From Dehalococcoidia bacterium UBA3254 (GTDB taxonomy: Bacteria; Chloroflexota; Dehalococcoidia; Dehalococcoidales; UBA3254): DNA of 15,802 bases. The translations under genes were made by a program, and so were the position numbers. Under the pieces are notes generated by a model, which was not told where the DNA came from, ran no database searches, and was given only the letters and a program-made list of their open reading frames with translations. How positions within the stretch are numbered: the first letter of the stretch is position 1; each line of letters opens with the position of its first letter. Below, piece by piece: positions 1 to 7,857 of this stretch. The stretch spans positions 1-15,802 of the forward strand of contig DEUU01000411.1 of assembly GCA_002362735.1 (NCBI GenBank). Direction: 5' to 3'.

Positions 1-1651
1 GATAATCTGCATAAAGCGGCATTTTAATATCAGCTCGAGAGTTTAAAAAGGTGAAAGAATCCAACTCGGACCAGGTAAAATAAGGAGTATCGATGTTTTG
101 GGTGTGGAGAAAACTATTATTGTCTTGTGCATTTCCGGTACTGATAGTAGAAAAAAAGGTCATAACGCTCAAGAAAACAACCGCTAATATTTGTAGACTC
201 AGAGCCCGGATATGTCCAATCCTGGCAGTACCGCTGCGGTTCATAATATAAACAACACCGGAGGCTGCCAGAAAAGCCACAAAAGGAGAAACCATTAAAT
301 TCAAACGGTTGGCCATCATTACTTGCGATATAGGAATGATATCCAGAGGACCAGGCATGAAAATAATAAGAAAGCATAATCCGGCCACGGCGAATGCTCC
401 CGCAGTCCTCCCGTTTTCCGAAACATGCATTTCATGAAAAACAACTCTCATCCCCAGCAGGCAGAGAAGAAACGCAAAGGAATAATAAATGGCTCCGATA
501 ATGACCACAGGCCCATACCCGCCGGTAATGTTCATCCCAAACGAAGTATCCGACCTGAGGATTGCCCGGATGGTGCCCACAAGAGTAGAGTTGGTCAGAT
601 CAGGGGCAAACCATACCATATAGGCAATGCAGCACACCGAAAATGTAACTATAAATATAGGTTCCAGCGGACGCCCGGTATGGAGTCGATCCACAAAGAT
701 TTGACAGAAATAAGCCACTAACAGCATAGGAATGACCAGTAGCACGTTGATGTGATGCGTCATGATCATTGAAACCATGACAATAAGTGATAATAAAAGG
801 AATCCTGCGTTTTGTCTGGCACGAGCAATGATCAAATAAAGCCAGGCTGCCAGGAAGACGAAAGACAGAGACCTCGCAATCGCGTAGCTTCCATAGAATA
901 TTATTTGTGAACTTGAAGCAAAAATAAGACAGGCAATACCCGCCAGGGTTCTGGAATTACTCAACTTCTTAAAAAGCAAGAAACTGAATATGATCGCTAC
1001 TTGCCAGGCTCCTCCCACCAGTATAAAAACACCTGTCCGGACGGAAAGACCGGTGATCTCAGATCCTATCGCATTAAAGATATGGTACAGAGGATAATAG
1101 AAATACGATATTTCTTCGGTTTGGACATGCGCAGTTTTTAAAATTGTGTCTATGTAATGCATATGAACGAGCGAGTCCGTATCCCCGAAAAACAAAGGGT
1201 ATTTTAATGACACACCCCAGATCAGGTTCAAGGATAGTAAAACAATTTCAAAGACGATCAGGTTATCCGTCCATTCCGGTCTCTGGCACAAAATTTGCCA
1301 TAAAATAATCCCGGAAAATAGCGAAATAAGGATAAAATAAGCGACGGGTCTTGCGGGGAAAGAGACCAGAATTATTAGCGTAATGAAGAAAATAAGCATT
1401 CCGATTAAAAAAAGATGAAGAAAATTGACCCTGGCAGGATGTAAATTCAGAACACTAAAAGAAGTATTTCTGTTCACCAGCAAAACAATAGCGGCTATTA
1501 TTAAAGGGACCACGAAGATCATGCTGAAAAAGGTCAAATCGGAGCGTTTTAACAATACCGTCAAGCCCACCCCGGATAGAGCTATTAAAATCAAAAAATA
1601 GGGAAATGCACGCGTGATCCAGTTTCCGGAATAAATTTTCGTATTACTCAT
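1..1651 (-). CDS. Large polytopic membrane protein, GT-C glycosyltransferase-like (3' end beyond window)
   Basis: Reading minus-strand from an ATG at 1651, the frame stays open for 550 codons to the left edge, so this is a partial gene lacking its C-terminus. The protein shows about 14 hydrophobic segments (roughly residues 15-34, 40-60, 76-98, 102-120, 131-150, 205-228, 236-253, 258-277, 281-319, 330-349, 378-402, 418-440, 447-470, 482-503), then a soluble tail starting near 510. Between segments 5 and 6 is the acidic motif FFGDTDSLVH (residues 154-163), the kind of Asp-containing first loop seen in GT-C enzymes that use lipid-phosphate sugar donors. It is the last visible gene of the polysaccharide operon, 47 bases after the FemAB-like gene. 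A role as a lipid-linked-donor glycosyltransferase or a related polymerase/ligase is inferred from topology and context. No specific family could be assigned by eye. An O-antigen polymerase-like protein is an alternative. Confidence 0.8.
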   Translation of the reverse strand, partial: MSNTKIYSGNWITRAFPYFLILIALSGVGLTVLLKRSDLTFFSMIFVVPLIIAAIVLLVNRNTSFSVLNLHPARVNFLHLFLIGMLIFFITLIILVSFPARPVAYFILISLFSGIILWQILCQRPEWTDNLIVFEIVLLSLNLIWGVSLKYPLFFGDTDSLVHMHYIDTILKTAHVQTEEISYFYYPLYHIFNAIGSEITGLSVRTGVFILVGGAWQVAIIFSFLLFKKLSNSRTLAGIACLIFASSSQIIFYGSYAIARSLSFVFLAAWLYLIIARARQNAGFLLLSLIVMVSMIMTHHINVLLVIPMLLVAYFCQIFVDRLHTGRPLEPIFIVTFSVCCIAYMVWFAPDLTNSTLVGTIRAILRSDTSFGMNITGGYGPVVIIGAIYYSFAFLLCLLGMRVVFHEMHVSENGRTAGAFAVAGLCFLIIFMPGPLDIIPISQVMMANRLNLMVSPFVAFLAASGVVYIMNRSGTARIGHIRALSLQILAVVFLSVMTFFSTISTGNAQDNNSFLHTQNIDTPYFTWSELDSFTFLNSRADIKMPLYADY

Positions 1652-1698
1652 ATCCACTTCCGTTTTTCAGAGATCGCACTTGAACAGGACAATTCTGA

Positions 1699-2709
1699 TT
1701 ATGGGCTCTTCTTTTTTAGCTGAAAATAAGCCTTTTCCGCTAAAAATCCCCATAGATTCATCCTTTTTATCTCGAAATAAATACTTAGTGAAGGATCAAA
1801 AACAGATTTGAAGGTACATAAATGACGGGTATTTGCTCCTTCTATTTCAAAATACCGGTAATTATTTCTTTTTGACCAAAGGATGACATCCCAGTAGAGA
1901 AGCTTGTTTGCATCTATTCCCTTCATGACCGGTCTGCTGGTCCCGAACCATGAAGAGACCGTATCTCTGTAAATAACACAAGCAGTTGCCGTTACGGGTT
2001 CTTCTTCGAAATAGGCTACGAACGTTTTGATACTGGACTGTCCGAATTTTTTAAAGATCTCCCGCAAATAATCTTTTCTCAGAGTCATATGGAGATGGTT
2101 TTCGGAGTAGCGCAGGTTAGTACTTTCAAATAAATAATCCACCACGCCTTCAGATTGTTCCTTAACGACGATACCTTTTTTTTGAGCGCTTTTAATGTCA
2201 CCCCGAATATCACTGGTCAATTTGCTCCAAATTTTGTCTTCATCTACACTGAGATCGACCGTGTAAGTGTAACAAGGAGAAACAGCATAATTAGACCAGG
2301 AGAAAGGTCTTACATCCATCAAACCCGGACTGGTCTGAATAAAAATATAGCTAGCCTTCAGCTTGTCTATAAACTCATTTATCCTGGCTTGAAAATCCAG
2401 ATTAGCCATTTCGAACTTGTGTTGTTTATATCCTTTTTCGGCAAGTACCGGCCCCAGCGTAACGGCGGTTCCCGGAGGAGGTGAAAACAACATTTTTAAT
2501 CCCAATTTTTCCTTCAGGAACAACGGTATAGCGCCGAACGGCTTATTATCTGACTTATCGAAGAAAACCAGCGGAAATAGGTGGCTGGCGGAATTTTTTT
2601 CCATGATCTTCAACCATTCCCAGGTATGGTAGAGAGTCCCATTTTTTGAGGCATGGACTATCTCATCCCAATGTTTTGAATTGGCTGGTTCAAACACTTC
2701 CAGATTCAT
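1699..2709 (-). CDS. FemAB/GNAT-fold transferase (BioF2/CelD-like acyl- or aminoacyltransferase)
   Basis: A 336-residue protein with the layout of FemAB-like transferases: an N-terminal half with the typical FHxW-like start (LYHTWEWLKIME, about 26-37), an Arg/Lys-rich helix entry (KLTSDIRGDIKSAQKKG, about 163-179), and a C-terminal GNAT-like half ending in YFEIEGANTRHLCTFKS (about 286-302). Known family members transfer amino acids from aminoacyl-tRNA to peptidoglycan precursors (FemA/B/X). Many relatives sit in exopolysaccharide loci with unknown acceptors. The ATG at 2709 lies 3 bases after the stop of the preceding deacetylase gene and has only a weak ribosome-binding site, so translation is probably coupled. 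There is no signal peptide or membrane segment, so it should act in the cytoplasm or at the inner membrane face. The acceptor is unknown. A free sugar amine produced by the neighbouring deacetylases is a guess. Confidence 0.82.
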   Translation of the reverse strand: MNLEVFEPANSKHWDEIVHASKNGTLYHTWEWLKIMEKNSASHLFPLVFFDKSDNKPFGAIPLFLKEKLGLKMLFSPPPGTAVTLGPVLAEKGYKQHKFEMANLDFQARINEFIDKLKASYIFIQTSPGLMDVRPFSWSNYAVSPCYTYTVDLSVDEDKIWSKLTSDIRGDIKSAQKKGIVVKEQSEGVVDYLFESTNLRYSENHLHMTLRKDYLREIFKKFGQSSIKTFVAYFEEEPVTATACVIYRDTVSSWFGTSRPVMKGIDANKLLYWDVILWSKRNNYRYFEIEGANTRHLCTFKSVFDPSLSIYFEIKRMNLWGFLAEKAYFQLKKKSP

Positions 2710-2712
2710 TTT

Positions 2713-4158
2713 TTATACCGTAAGTTCTTCATTCACTTTATCAATAGATAATTCGACGACTCGTTGATAAACGTCAGAAGCTCGAGCGACCCATGCTCCC
2801 CTCGCCTGAGCCTCTCTAATAATCCGATTAAATATTTCGAAATAAACAGGAAACTCGTCTTTGTTCAGTGAACTTGAATGCCAGAGGATGTTTAAGACCC
2901 CGCCATACCTTTCAACCTTATCCATCAAGGCAAAGCTTTCTTTAAGTCCGTCGGAGGATGATTCAAGACCGGTCTCCATAATTATCAAGGGTATTTCAAG
3001 AACCGGAGATGTCTCACCACCGGGCAGTATAATTTGAAATGGGAAGCTGGTCCCCCTCCGGAATCCGATTCCGTCATCCGGTTTATAGCCTATCGAAGTA
3101 TCGTAATTGAAACCGCAAGCACCATGAATCAGAGGGGTAATACTTTTATGGTAATTCAAATAGTGTTGGCGGATACCGGAAATTGAGGATCCTACAATAG
3201 ACTCCAGTTGAATCTTCTCTTTCTGAAGAAGTTCCTGGCTCAGATAAGATTGATAAGACCCGTGTACACCGATTTCACAATCGAGATCAGCCAATTTACG
3301 GATAGCCCGCTTAACGGCGGAATTCTCGATTTTATAGCGCCCGAGGTAAAGAGGCCACGTCTTAAAGCTGAAAGGATTAGGCCGGCCTTTTTCATTGAGA
3401 AAGTAATAAGTTGATTTCACTCCGAGAGATTTTTCCAATTCCGGCACATATTCAAAAGCCCAGTACGGATTATGGGTGCCATGCCTGAACAACATGTTCG
3501 AAATATGGTATTTCAACTCTTTCATCCTGGCCTTTTTTATGGCACGAATAATTGAAGGAATATAATGATACGTCTTGTACACACGATCGACATCATGAGT
3601 GATAATGAGACAAAATTTATGTCCATCAGGCCAAACCTGCCGTGGTCTGAGCCCATGAGCCGGGACAGCCATATTGATGTAAGAAAATAAGGCCTCCTCC
3701 ATTACGTCTACTACTGGAATGAACCGGAGGGTTTTTCCAACTCTGTCTTTCTTCAGGAAATTCTCATCATATAGCCCGGCCAGCGTTTTACCGATTTCAG
3801 CGAAAATATCGAAACCGATAGAGATCCGGTTATTATTGAGAGAAAAACAACTACAACCATCGCCTTCCTGAATAATCCCGTCTCCAAAATGTGACCCTCC
3901 GGCCTGAATCGGGATCTTAAAGACCGGAACTGCCTCTTCCAGGATTTTCAGGAAACAGACTCCATCTTCAGCAACCGGGTTCATGATAATCTGGACCTGC
4001 GCATGACTATTACCTTCTAGGGAATAGCCGCAGAAAATATCTGCTCTCAACGGGTCAACCGTTGAAGAAAAACCATATTTGAACAGAAAATGCTGAAATC
4101 CATATCTGGCATACGGATCCTGAGAGTCATAATATAAGGTCATTTTCGCCGTTTGCAT
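2713..4158 (-). CDS. Large HDVD-type polysaccharide deacetylase family protein
   Basis: Probable divergent NodB-fold (CE4) deacetylase, 481 residues from the ATG at 4158. The frame can be extended to a TTG at 4176, but the ATG is preceded by a strong GGGAGGAGAG Shine-Dalgarno that would lie inside the longer version, so 4158 is preferred. Residues 1 to about 175 form an N-terminal region with no motif I recognise. The catalytic-type part follows: ITHDVDR (186-192), where HDVD replaces the classic TFDD, then EIGVHGSYQS (295-304), RQHYLNYH (330-337), GFRRGTSFPF (365-374) and a late WHSS (426-429) that fits the conserved terminal His. These residues match the metal-binding and general acid/base positions of CE4 enzymes, which remove N- or O-acetyl groups from glycans. 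No signal peptide is visible, so it may act on cytoplasmic lipid-linked glycan. The gap to the upstream DUF354-like gene is 36 bases. Confidence 0.85.
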   Translation of the reverse strand: MQTAKMTLYYDSQDPYARYGFQHFLFKYGFSSTVDPLRADIFCGYSLEGNSHAQVQIIMNPVAEDGVCFLKILEEAVPVFKIPIQAGGSHFGDGIIQEGDGCSCFSLNNNRISIGFDIFAEIGKTLAGLYDENFLKKDRVGKTLRFIPVVDVMEEALFSYINMAVPAHGLRPRQVWPDGHKFCLIITHDVDRVYKTYHYIPSIIRAIKKARMKELKYHISNMLFRHGTHNPYWAFEYVPELEKSLGVKSTYYFLNEKGRPNPFSFKTWPLYLGRYKIENSAVKRAIRKLADLDCEIGVHGSYQSYLSQELLQKEKIQLESIVGSSISGIRQHYLNYHKSITPLIHGACGFNYDTSIGYKPDDGIGFRRGTSFPFQIILPGGETSPVLEIPLIIMETGLESSSDGLKESFALMDKVERYGGVLNILWHSSSLNKDEFPVYFEIFNRIIREAQARGAWVARASDVYQRVVELSIDKVNEELTV

Positions 4159-4194
4159 GCTCTCCTCCCATCCCAACAGCCCAATTAATGATGA

Positions 4195-5256
4195 TTAAAC
4201 AGTTTTCAATTCATTGCCGGTTCGGGGATAATTTTCTATTAAATCGGCCATAAATTTTGCAACATCTATTTTTTCTGAAAGAAGTTTTCTGCGTTTTATA
4301 TCCCATTCCTCTTTCAATCGAGGATTACGTATCAATGCCAGGGCTTTGGGTAAGACATCTTCCAGATGCGGAATGCAATAAAGTAGATCATAGGTATTTT
4401 CAAGCTCGATGAAATTCCCAAGCTCATTGATGCCTAAACCCGAGTGATATCTTATCGACGGAGTCCCCAAAACAGCCGCTTCGCTAATTATGGTTCCTGA
4501 ATCACCCATCACCATTTGAGCATAATAAAGGGCGTGGTGAATACGTTGAGATTGGATAGGAATTCTATGTGCTGCTAAACCCTCCGGAAGTTCGCCTTCC
4601 GCAGCAATAAAAACTTTTACATACTTCTCCAATTCGCTGACAATTTGATTTTTGTCATCCATAGACAAACCGCGCAATTTGATATCATGAATAGCGTTAA
4701 AAGAGTTGAAGCGCACGATGGCGTATTTTTCTTCAGGCTGAATCTTCAACTCACCGAAAATAGCCGGGTCTGGCTTAAAATAATTTGGATGGAGATAAGC
4801 CAATTCCTTGTACCCGTTGATACGGAGATGCTTTTTGCCCAGGTTTAATTTGAAACAGGATGGCGTAACAATGCAGCTAGCGGTCAATTGCCATTGAAGC
4901 CGTTCCAGGATAGGAGTAATTTCTGTATCTTCAAAAATAATGCAGGGTTTTCCCAGGATAGCGGCAGTATTGGACTCCAGAATACTGGCCCCTGCGATGA
5001 TATCCGGACGAAACCGGTTAAGACACTTGAAACTGGTAATAAACTGACCCGGAAGTTGCAATAGTTTACTGTAATTTGCTCTCTTGCTCTTTCCGTAAGT
5101 AACATACTGGACCGTATAAGGAGACAGGATTTTTTTAATCAACCCGCTTTCCCGGGCCAGTACCAGAACCTGATGCCCATCTTTAAGCAGAAGACTGATA
5201 ATACTGCCCCAGAAATAGGCTTGTCCTGGGGTATATACCGCTACCGCTACTTTCAA
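4195..5256 (-). CDS. DUF354-like GT-B glycosyltransferase
   Basis: A 353-residue protein resembling the DUF354 family of GT-B-fold proteins, related to the UDP-GlcNAc 2-epimerase/MurG fold and found in bacterial and archaeal surface-sugar loci. The N-terminal Rossmann-like half starts MKVAVAVYTPGQAYFWGSII and includes DGHQVLVLARE (26-36), RPDIIAGAS (83-91) and CIIFEDTEI (105-113). The C-terminal half carries the nucleotide-binding signature GDSGTIISEAAVLGTPSIRY (251-270). Start: the frame opens with TTG at 5256, preceded by GGAGGG four bases away, and no closer in-frame ATG has a better site. It lies 56 bases after the small deacetylase gene. Probable role: transfer of a sugar to a glycan intermediate at the cytoplasmic face of the membrane. 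Donor and acceptor cannot be read from the sequence. An epimerase-like function is the alternative. Confidence 0.8.
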   Translation of the reverse strand: MKVAVAVYTPGQAYFWGSIISLLLKDGHQVLVLARESGLIKKILSPYTVQYVTYGKSKRANYSKLLQLPGQFITSFKCLNRFRPDIIAGASILESNTAAILGKPCIIFEDTEITPILERLQWQLTASCIVTPSCFKLNLGKKHLRINGYKELAYLHPNYFKPDPAIFGELKIQPEEKYAIVRFNSFNAIHDIKLRGLSMDDKNQIVSELEKYVKVFIAAEGELPEGLAAHRIPIQSQRIHHALYYAQMVMGDSGTIISEAAVLGTPSIRYHSGLGINELGNFIELENTYDLLYCIPHLEDVLPKALALIRNPRLKEEWDIKRRKLLSEKIDVAKFMADLIENYPRTGNELKTV

Positions 5257-5312
5257 AGGGCCCTCCGTTTTTCTCTTTAACCAGTGATAATATTGTAATC
5301 TGCAGTTATCCG

Positions 5313-6116
5313 TTATTCCGAGGAAGGAACCAAACCCGACGCCAGGGTTTTATAGACCTGTTTAACGATATTCATGCCGGTGTCTCTGGTCTGGTCCGCA
5401 GTCCAGGATATCAAATTATGGCTCCAGCGCTCCGGGTGTACGGTAATATATATCCTGGGAAATTTTCTACTCTTAATCAGACTGATTACGTCGTTCGTGG
5501 TCGTAATTTCTCCGGCGCAAGCCACCTGATCTGGGGAAACAGACGGCAGCATGTCTTTAACTTTCCGGGACATATCCCAAATTCTACCGGTATCGGAAAG
5601 GTAAAATACGTTTTTAAATGAAAGAAAAGCTTCTCCTATTATTCCCATTACATGAAAATCGTAACGATCCCAGAGTTCGCTATTAAGCCATCTGGTCAGT
5701 GGATTCCCGTGCATACAAATCGTCTTTACCTCGGCAATTTGTCTCAACTGTTCTAATCTTTGCTTGAAAATAATTAAAGCCAGATCATAATTTCCTCTGG
5801 CCTCATCCAGAGTCTCGTAATGATAACCGATCTCATGTCCCAGATTAGAAATTTTTTTAATAATCTCAGGCCGGGAAAACCCGGATTTCCTGAAGTAATA
5901 CGTGGAGGTTATCCCCAGTGAGTTTTCCAGATCGGCCATGCGGAGGGCTTTAGCCATGAGACGATCAACATCGTGGCGCATCACCAGTATTTCCCTCGTC
6001 GGCGGAGGATTTTGGAGAAAATCACGAACCGTCATGATAGCATAACCCATTTTAAGGGTAAGCAAACATAACTCTCTGTACTTGTCCAGTGTGAAATCCA
6101 ATTTGGAAAACATCAT
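5313..6116 (-). CDS. Small HDVD-type polysaccharide deacetylase family protein
   Basis: A compact 267-residue single-domain protein with the same divergent NodB-type signature as the larger deacetylase of this operon: MRHDVDR (46-52), HEIGYHYE (94-101), MHGNP (135-139) and TVHPERW (225-231). In order these fit the CE4 metal-binding Asp/His set, with HDVD in place of the classic TFDD. The first two segments resemble those of WbmS-like proteins from O-antigen loci; this comparison is from memory. There is no signal peptide, so it is probably cytoplasmic, acting on a lipid- or nucleotide-linked sugar. The start is one of two consecutive ATGs (6114-6116 or 6111-6113), 9 bases after the GT2 stop. 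The ribosome-binding site is weak, so translational coupling to the GT2 gene is likely. Substrate unknown. Confidence 0.83.
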   Translation of the reverse strand: MMFSKLDFTLDKYRELCLLTLKMGYAIMTVRDFLQNPPPTREILVMRHDVDRLMAKALRMADLENSLGITSTYYFRKSGFSRPEIIKKISNLGHEIGYHYETLDEARGNYDLALIIFKQRLEQLRQIAEVKTICMHGNPLTRWLNSELWDRYDFHVMGIIGEAFLSFKNVFYLSDTGRIWDMSRKVKDMLPSVSPDQVACAGEITTTNDVISLIKSRKFPRIYITVHPERWSHNLISWTADQTRDTGMNIVKQVYKTLASGLVPSSE

Positions 6117-6125
6117 ATTCCAGCT

Positions 6126-6905
6126 TTATTTTTCCCGGATTCCGGTAATTTTCACAGGTTTTATTTTATTTTGATCAAATAGTTGGACCTTGATTCTCCA
6201 GAGAAAATCTCTAAGAAGCAGTAAGGATACCGTGGGTATATAATGCCAGTATTTTATCTTGGACTTCTCATTTCCGTAGACCGCCGGCATTCGAATCTGC
6301 CGGATCCTGGACCCTGTCACCGAAAGCTTCACTAATAGATCATTACAGTACCCGTACCGCGGATAAATGTGATCCAGGTCAAGACGGGCTAACGAACGGT
6401 AAGCGATAGCCGTATAACCGTTTTGCGGATCGCAAATATCGAGATTTCCAGCGGCGATTCTGGTAAGCCATCTCAGGGTCCAGTTGCCAAACCGCCTCCA
6501 ATAACTCATGCCCTTCATATGCCCCAGAGTTGAAAGTCGGTCTCCCACAGTATAATCAGCCTTACCCTCCACGATCGGATCCAGGAGCTTAGGCAGCTGC
6601 GCCGGGTTCATCTGATTATCTCCGGCCATGACTACCGAAATATCCATCAGATCTACCAAACAAGCGCGATAGCCGGTAGAGATAGCTTTGCCGACACCTC
6701 CATTCTTCAGGTGCCTGCAGATTTGAACACGACCACTGCTTTTTTCTGCTAATTTCGAAGCAATTTCTCCAGTCCGATCCCGGCTCCCATCGTCTACCAC
6801 ATAGATACGGTCGATATATTCCGGTATCCTTTCAATAACCTCACCGATAAATTTTTCTTCATTATAGGCGGGGATGATGACGCCGATCTTAAGATTCTTA
6901 TACAT
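6126..6905 (-). CDS. Family 2 glycosyltransferase (dolichyl-phosphate mannose synthase-like)
   Basis: A 259-residue GT-A fold glycosyltransferase of family 2. Visible motifs: IPAYNEE (11-17), VVDDGSRDRT (36-45, nucleotide-binding Asp pair), KNGGVGKAISTGY (67-79), and AGDNQMNP (94-101), which occupies the DxD/metal site but has Ala at the first acidic position; I recall this being a common variant in this subgroup. DPQNGYTA (159-166) follows, as in polyprenyl-phosphate hexosyltransferases. There is no C-terminal pair of membrane helices, so the enzyme is soluble or peripheral and would use a nucleotide sugar with a polyprenyl phosphate or growing glycan as acceptor. It begins 2 bases after the stop of the 3-dehydrogenase-like gene and ends 9 bases before the small deacetylase gene. 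If it charges polyprenyl phosphate, the GT-C-like membrane protein at the operon's end could be the partner that uses the product. Confidence 0.9.
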   Translation of the reverse strand: MYKNLKIGVIIPAYNEEKFIGEVIERIPEYIDRIYVVDDGSRDRTGEIASKLAEKSSGRVQICRHLKNGGVGKAISTGYRACLVDLMDISVVMAGDNQMNPAQLPKLLDPIVEGKADYTVGDRLSTLGHMKGMSYWRRFGNWTLRWLTRIAAGNLDICDPQNGYTAIAYRSLARLDLDHIYPRYGYCNDLLVKLSVTGSRIRQIRMPAVYGNEKSKIKYWHYIPTVSLLLLRDFLWRIKVQLFDQNKIKPVKITGIREK

Positions 6906-6907
6906 TT

Positions 6908-7837
6908 TTATCGCTGGAAAACAAGCTGCGATTGATAATAATTATTTTTACAGGACTCCAGCGCCAACTTTAAAATTTCCCTTCCTTCAACCCCATCCAC
7001 CATCGGGCTGGAGCCTTGACGAATACTTCTCAAGAAATCCTCCACCTCGAGTTTCAGCGGTTCATCTTTTTCAATATTGAATATCTTTGCCTCCTGGGAG
7101 TTATAAACCGTTAATTTTTGTTCAATATAATCCAGATATGCGGTCCCTTCGCTGCCGGTAGCTATCAGTGTTCGTATCTTATGGGGGGTAAACCAGTTGA
7201 CTTCTATACAAGCGGTCACGTCTCCAAAATCCAGGACAATAATGGCATGGTCCTCCTTCGGATGTTTAAGACTGCCTACTCTGGAAAAAATACTTACGGG
7301 TTCCTTCTCGATTAAGAATTTGATAACCCCAATATCATGAGTAGCACTATCGATGACTATTCCAACATCTTTGATTCTGGGAACGAATGGTCCAACTCTT
7401 CGCGTACTGATCAATAGAAGCTTTCCCAGGGTACCGTCCTTCATGACTTGCTTTAATTTAATGACTGCCGGGTTAAATTGCTCAATGTGCCCGACTGCCA
7501 GGTTAACATCATTGCTCATGGCTATATTGATCATCTCTGCAGCCTCATCCAAATTAAAAGCGATCGGTTTTTCTACCAGGCAGTGGATCCTGTTTTTAAG
7601 AAAATCCATAGCTACAGTGTGGTGTAAATGAGTTGGTACAGCGATGCTGACAGCTTCAACACGAGATAACAATTCACGGTAATCGGAATAGTAGGCTACT
7701 TTATATTTTTCCCCGATTTCCATGGCGCGTTCAGGATTAGCATCCGCTACCCCGATCAGTTCGCAATCCATTTGGGAATACAAACGGGCATGATGCTGTC
7801 CCATCGTCCCCAGTCCAACCACCCCAACCTTCAGCAT
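6908..7837 (-). CDS. Gfo/Idh/MocA oxidoreductase, probable UDP-sugar 3-dehydrogenase (WlbA-like)
   Basis: A 309-residue NAD(P)-dependent sugar oxidoreductase. The Rossmann start GVVGLGTMGQHHAR (5-18), the EKP motif (89-91) that contacts nicotinamide and substrate, GHIEQFNP (116-123) and the catalytic-type DSATHDIG (163-170) are all present. The GHxEQFNP and HDI combination is typical of UDP-N-acetylhexosamine (or its uronate) 3-dehydrogenases such as WlbA/WbpB and the archaeal UDP-GlcNAc 3-dehydrogenase. The protein is slightly shorter than many family members (about 310-350). The ATG at 7837 has a textbook GGAGGT site six bases upstream. It sits 20 bases downstream of the 6-dehydrogenase gene, which supports a role in making a 3-amino or 3-acetamido sugar. 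Exact substrate (UDP-GlcNAc or UDP-GlcNAcA) is undecided. Confidence 0.85.
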   Translation of the reverse strand: MLKVGVVGLGTMGQHHARLYSQMDCELIGVADANPERAMEIGEKYKVAYYSDYRELLSRVEAVSIAVPTHLHHTVAMDFLKNRIHCLVEKPIAFNLDEAAEMINIAMSNDVNLAVGHIEQFNPAVIKLKQVMKDGTLGKLLLISTRRVGPFVPRIKDVGIVIDSATHDIGVIKFLIEKEPVSIFSRVGSLKHPKEDHAIIVLDFGDVTACIEVNWFTPHKIRTLIATGSEGTAYLDYIEQKLTVYNSQEAKIFNIEKDEPLKLEVEDFLRSIRQGSSPMVDGVEGREILKLALESCKNNYYQSQLVFQR

Positions 7838-7857
7838 CTAAGACCTCCGATTATTCA

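Noticed and set aside
425..721. A 98-codon plus-strand open frame near the left edge
   Set aside because: It lies opposite the continuous GT-C-like membrane protein frame and its product resembles no protein; shadow frame.
4159..4176. TTG start extending the large deacetylase by six residues
   Set aside because: The extension is made of the Shine-Dalgarno sequence of the ATG at 4158.
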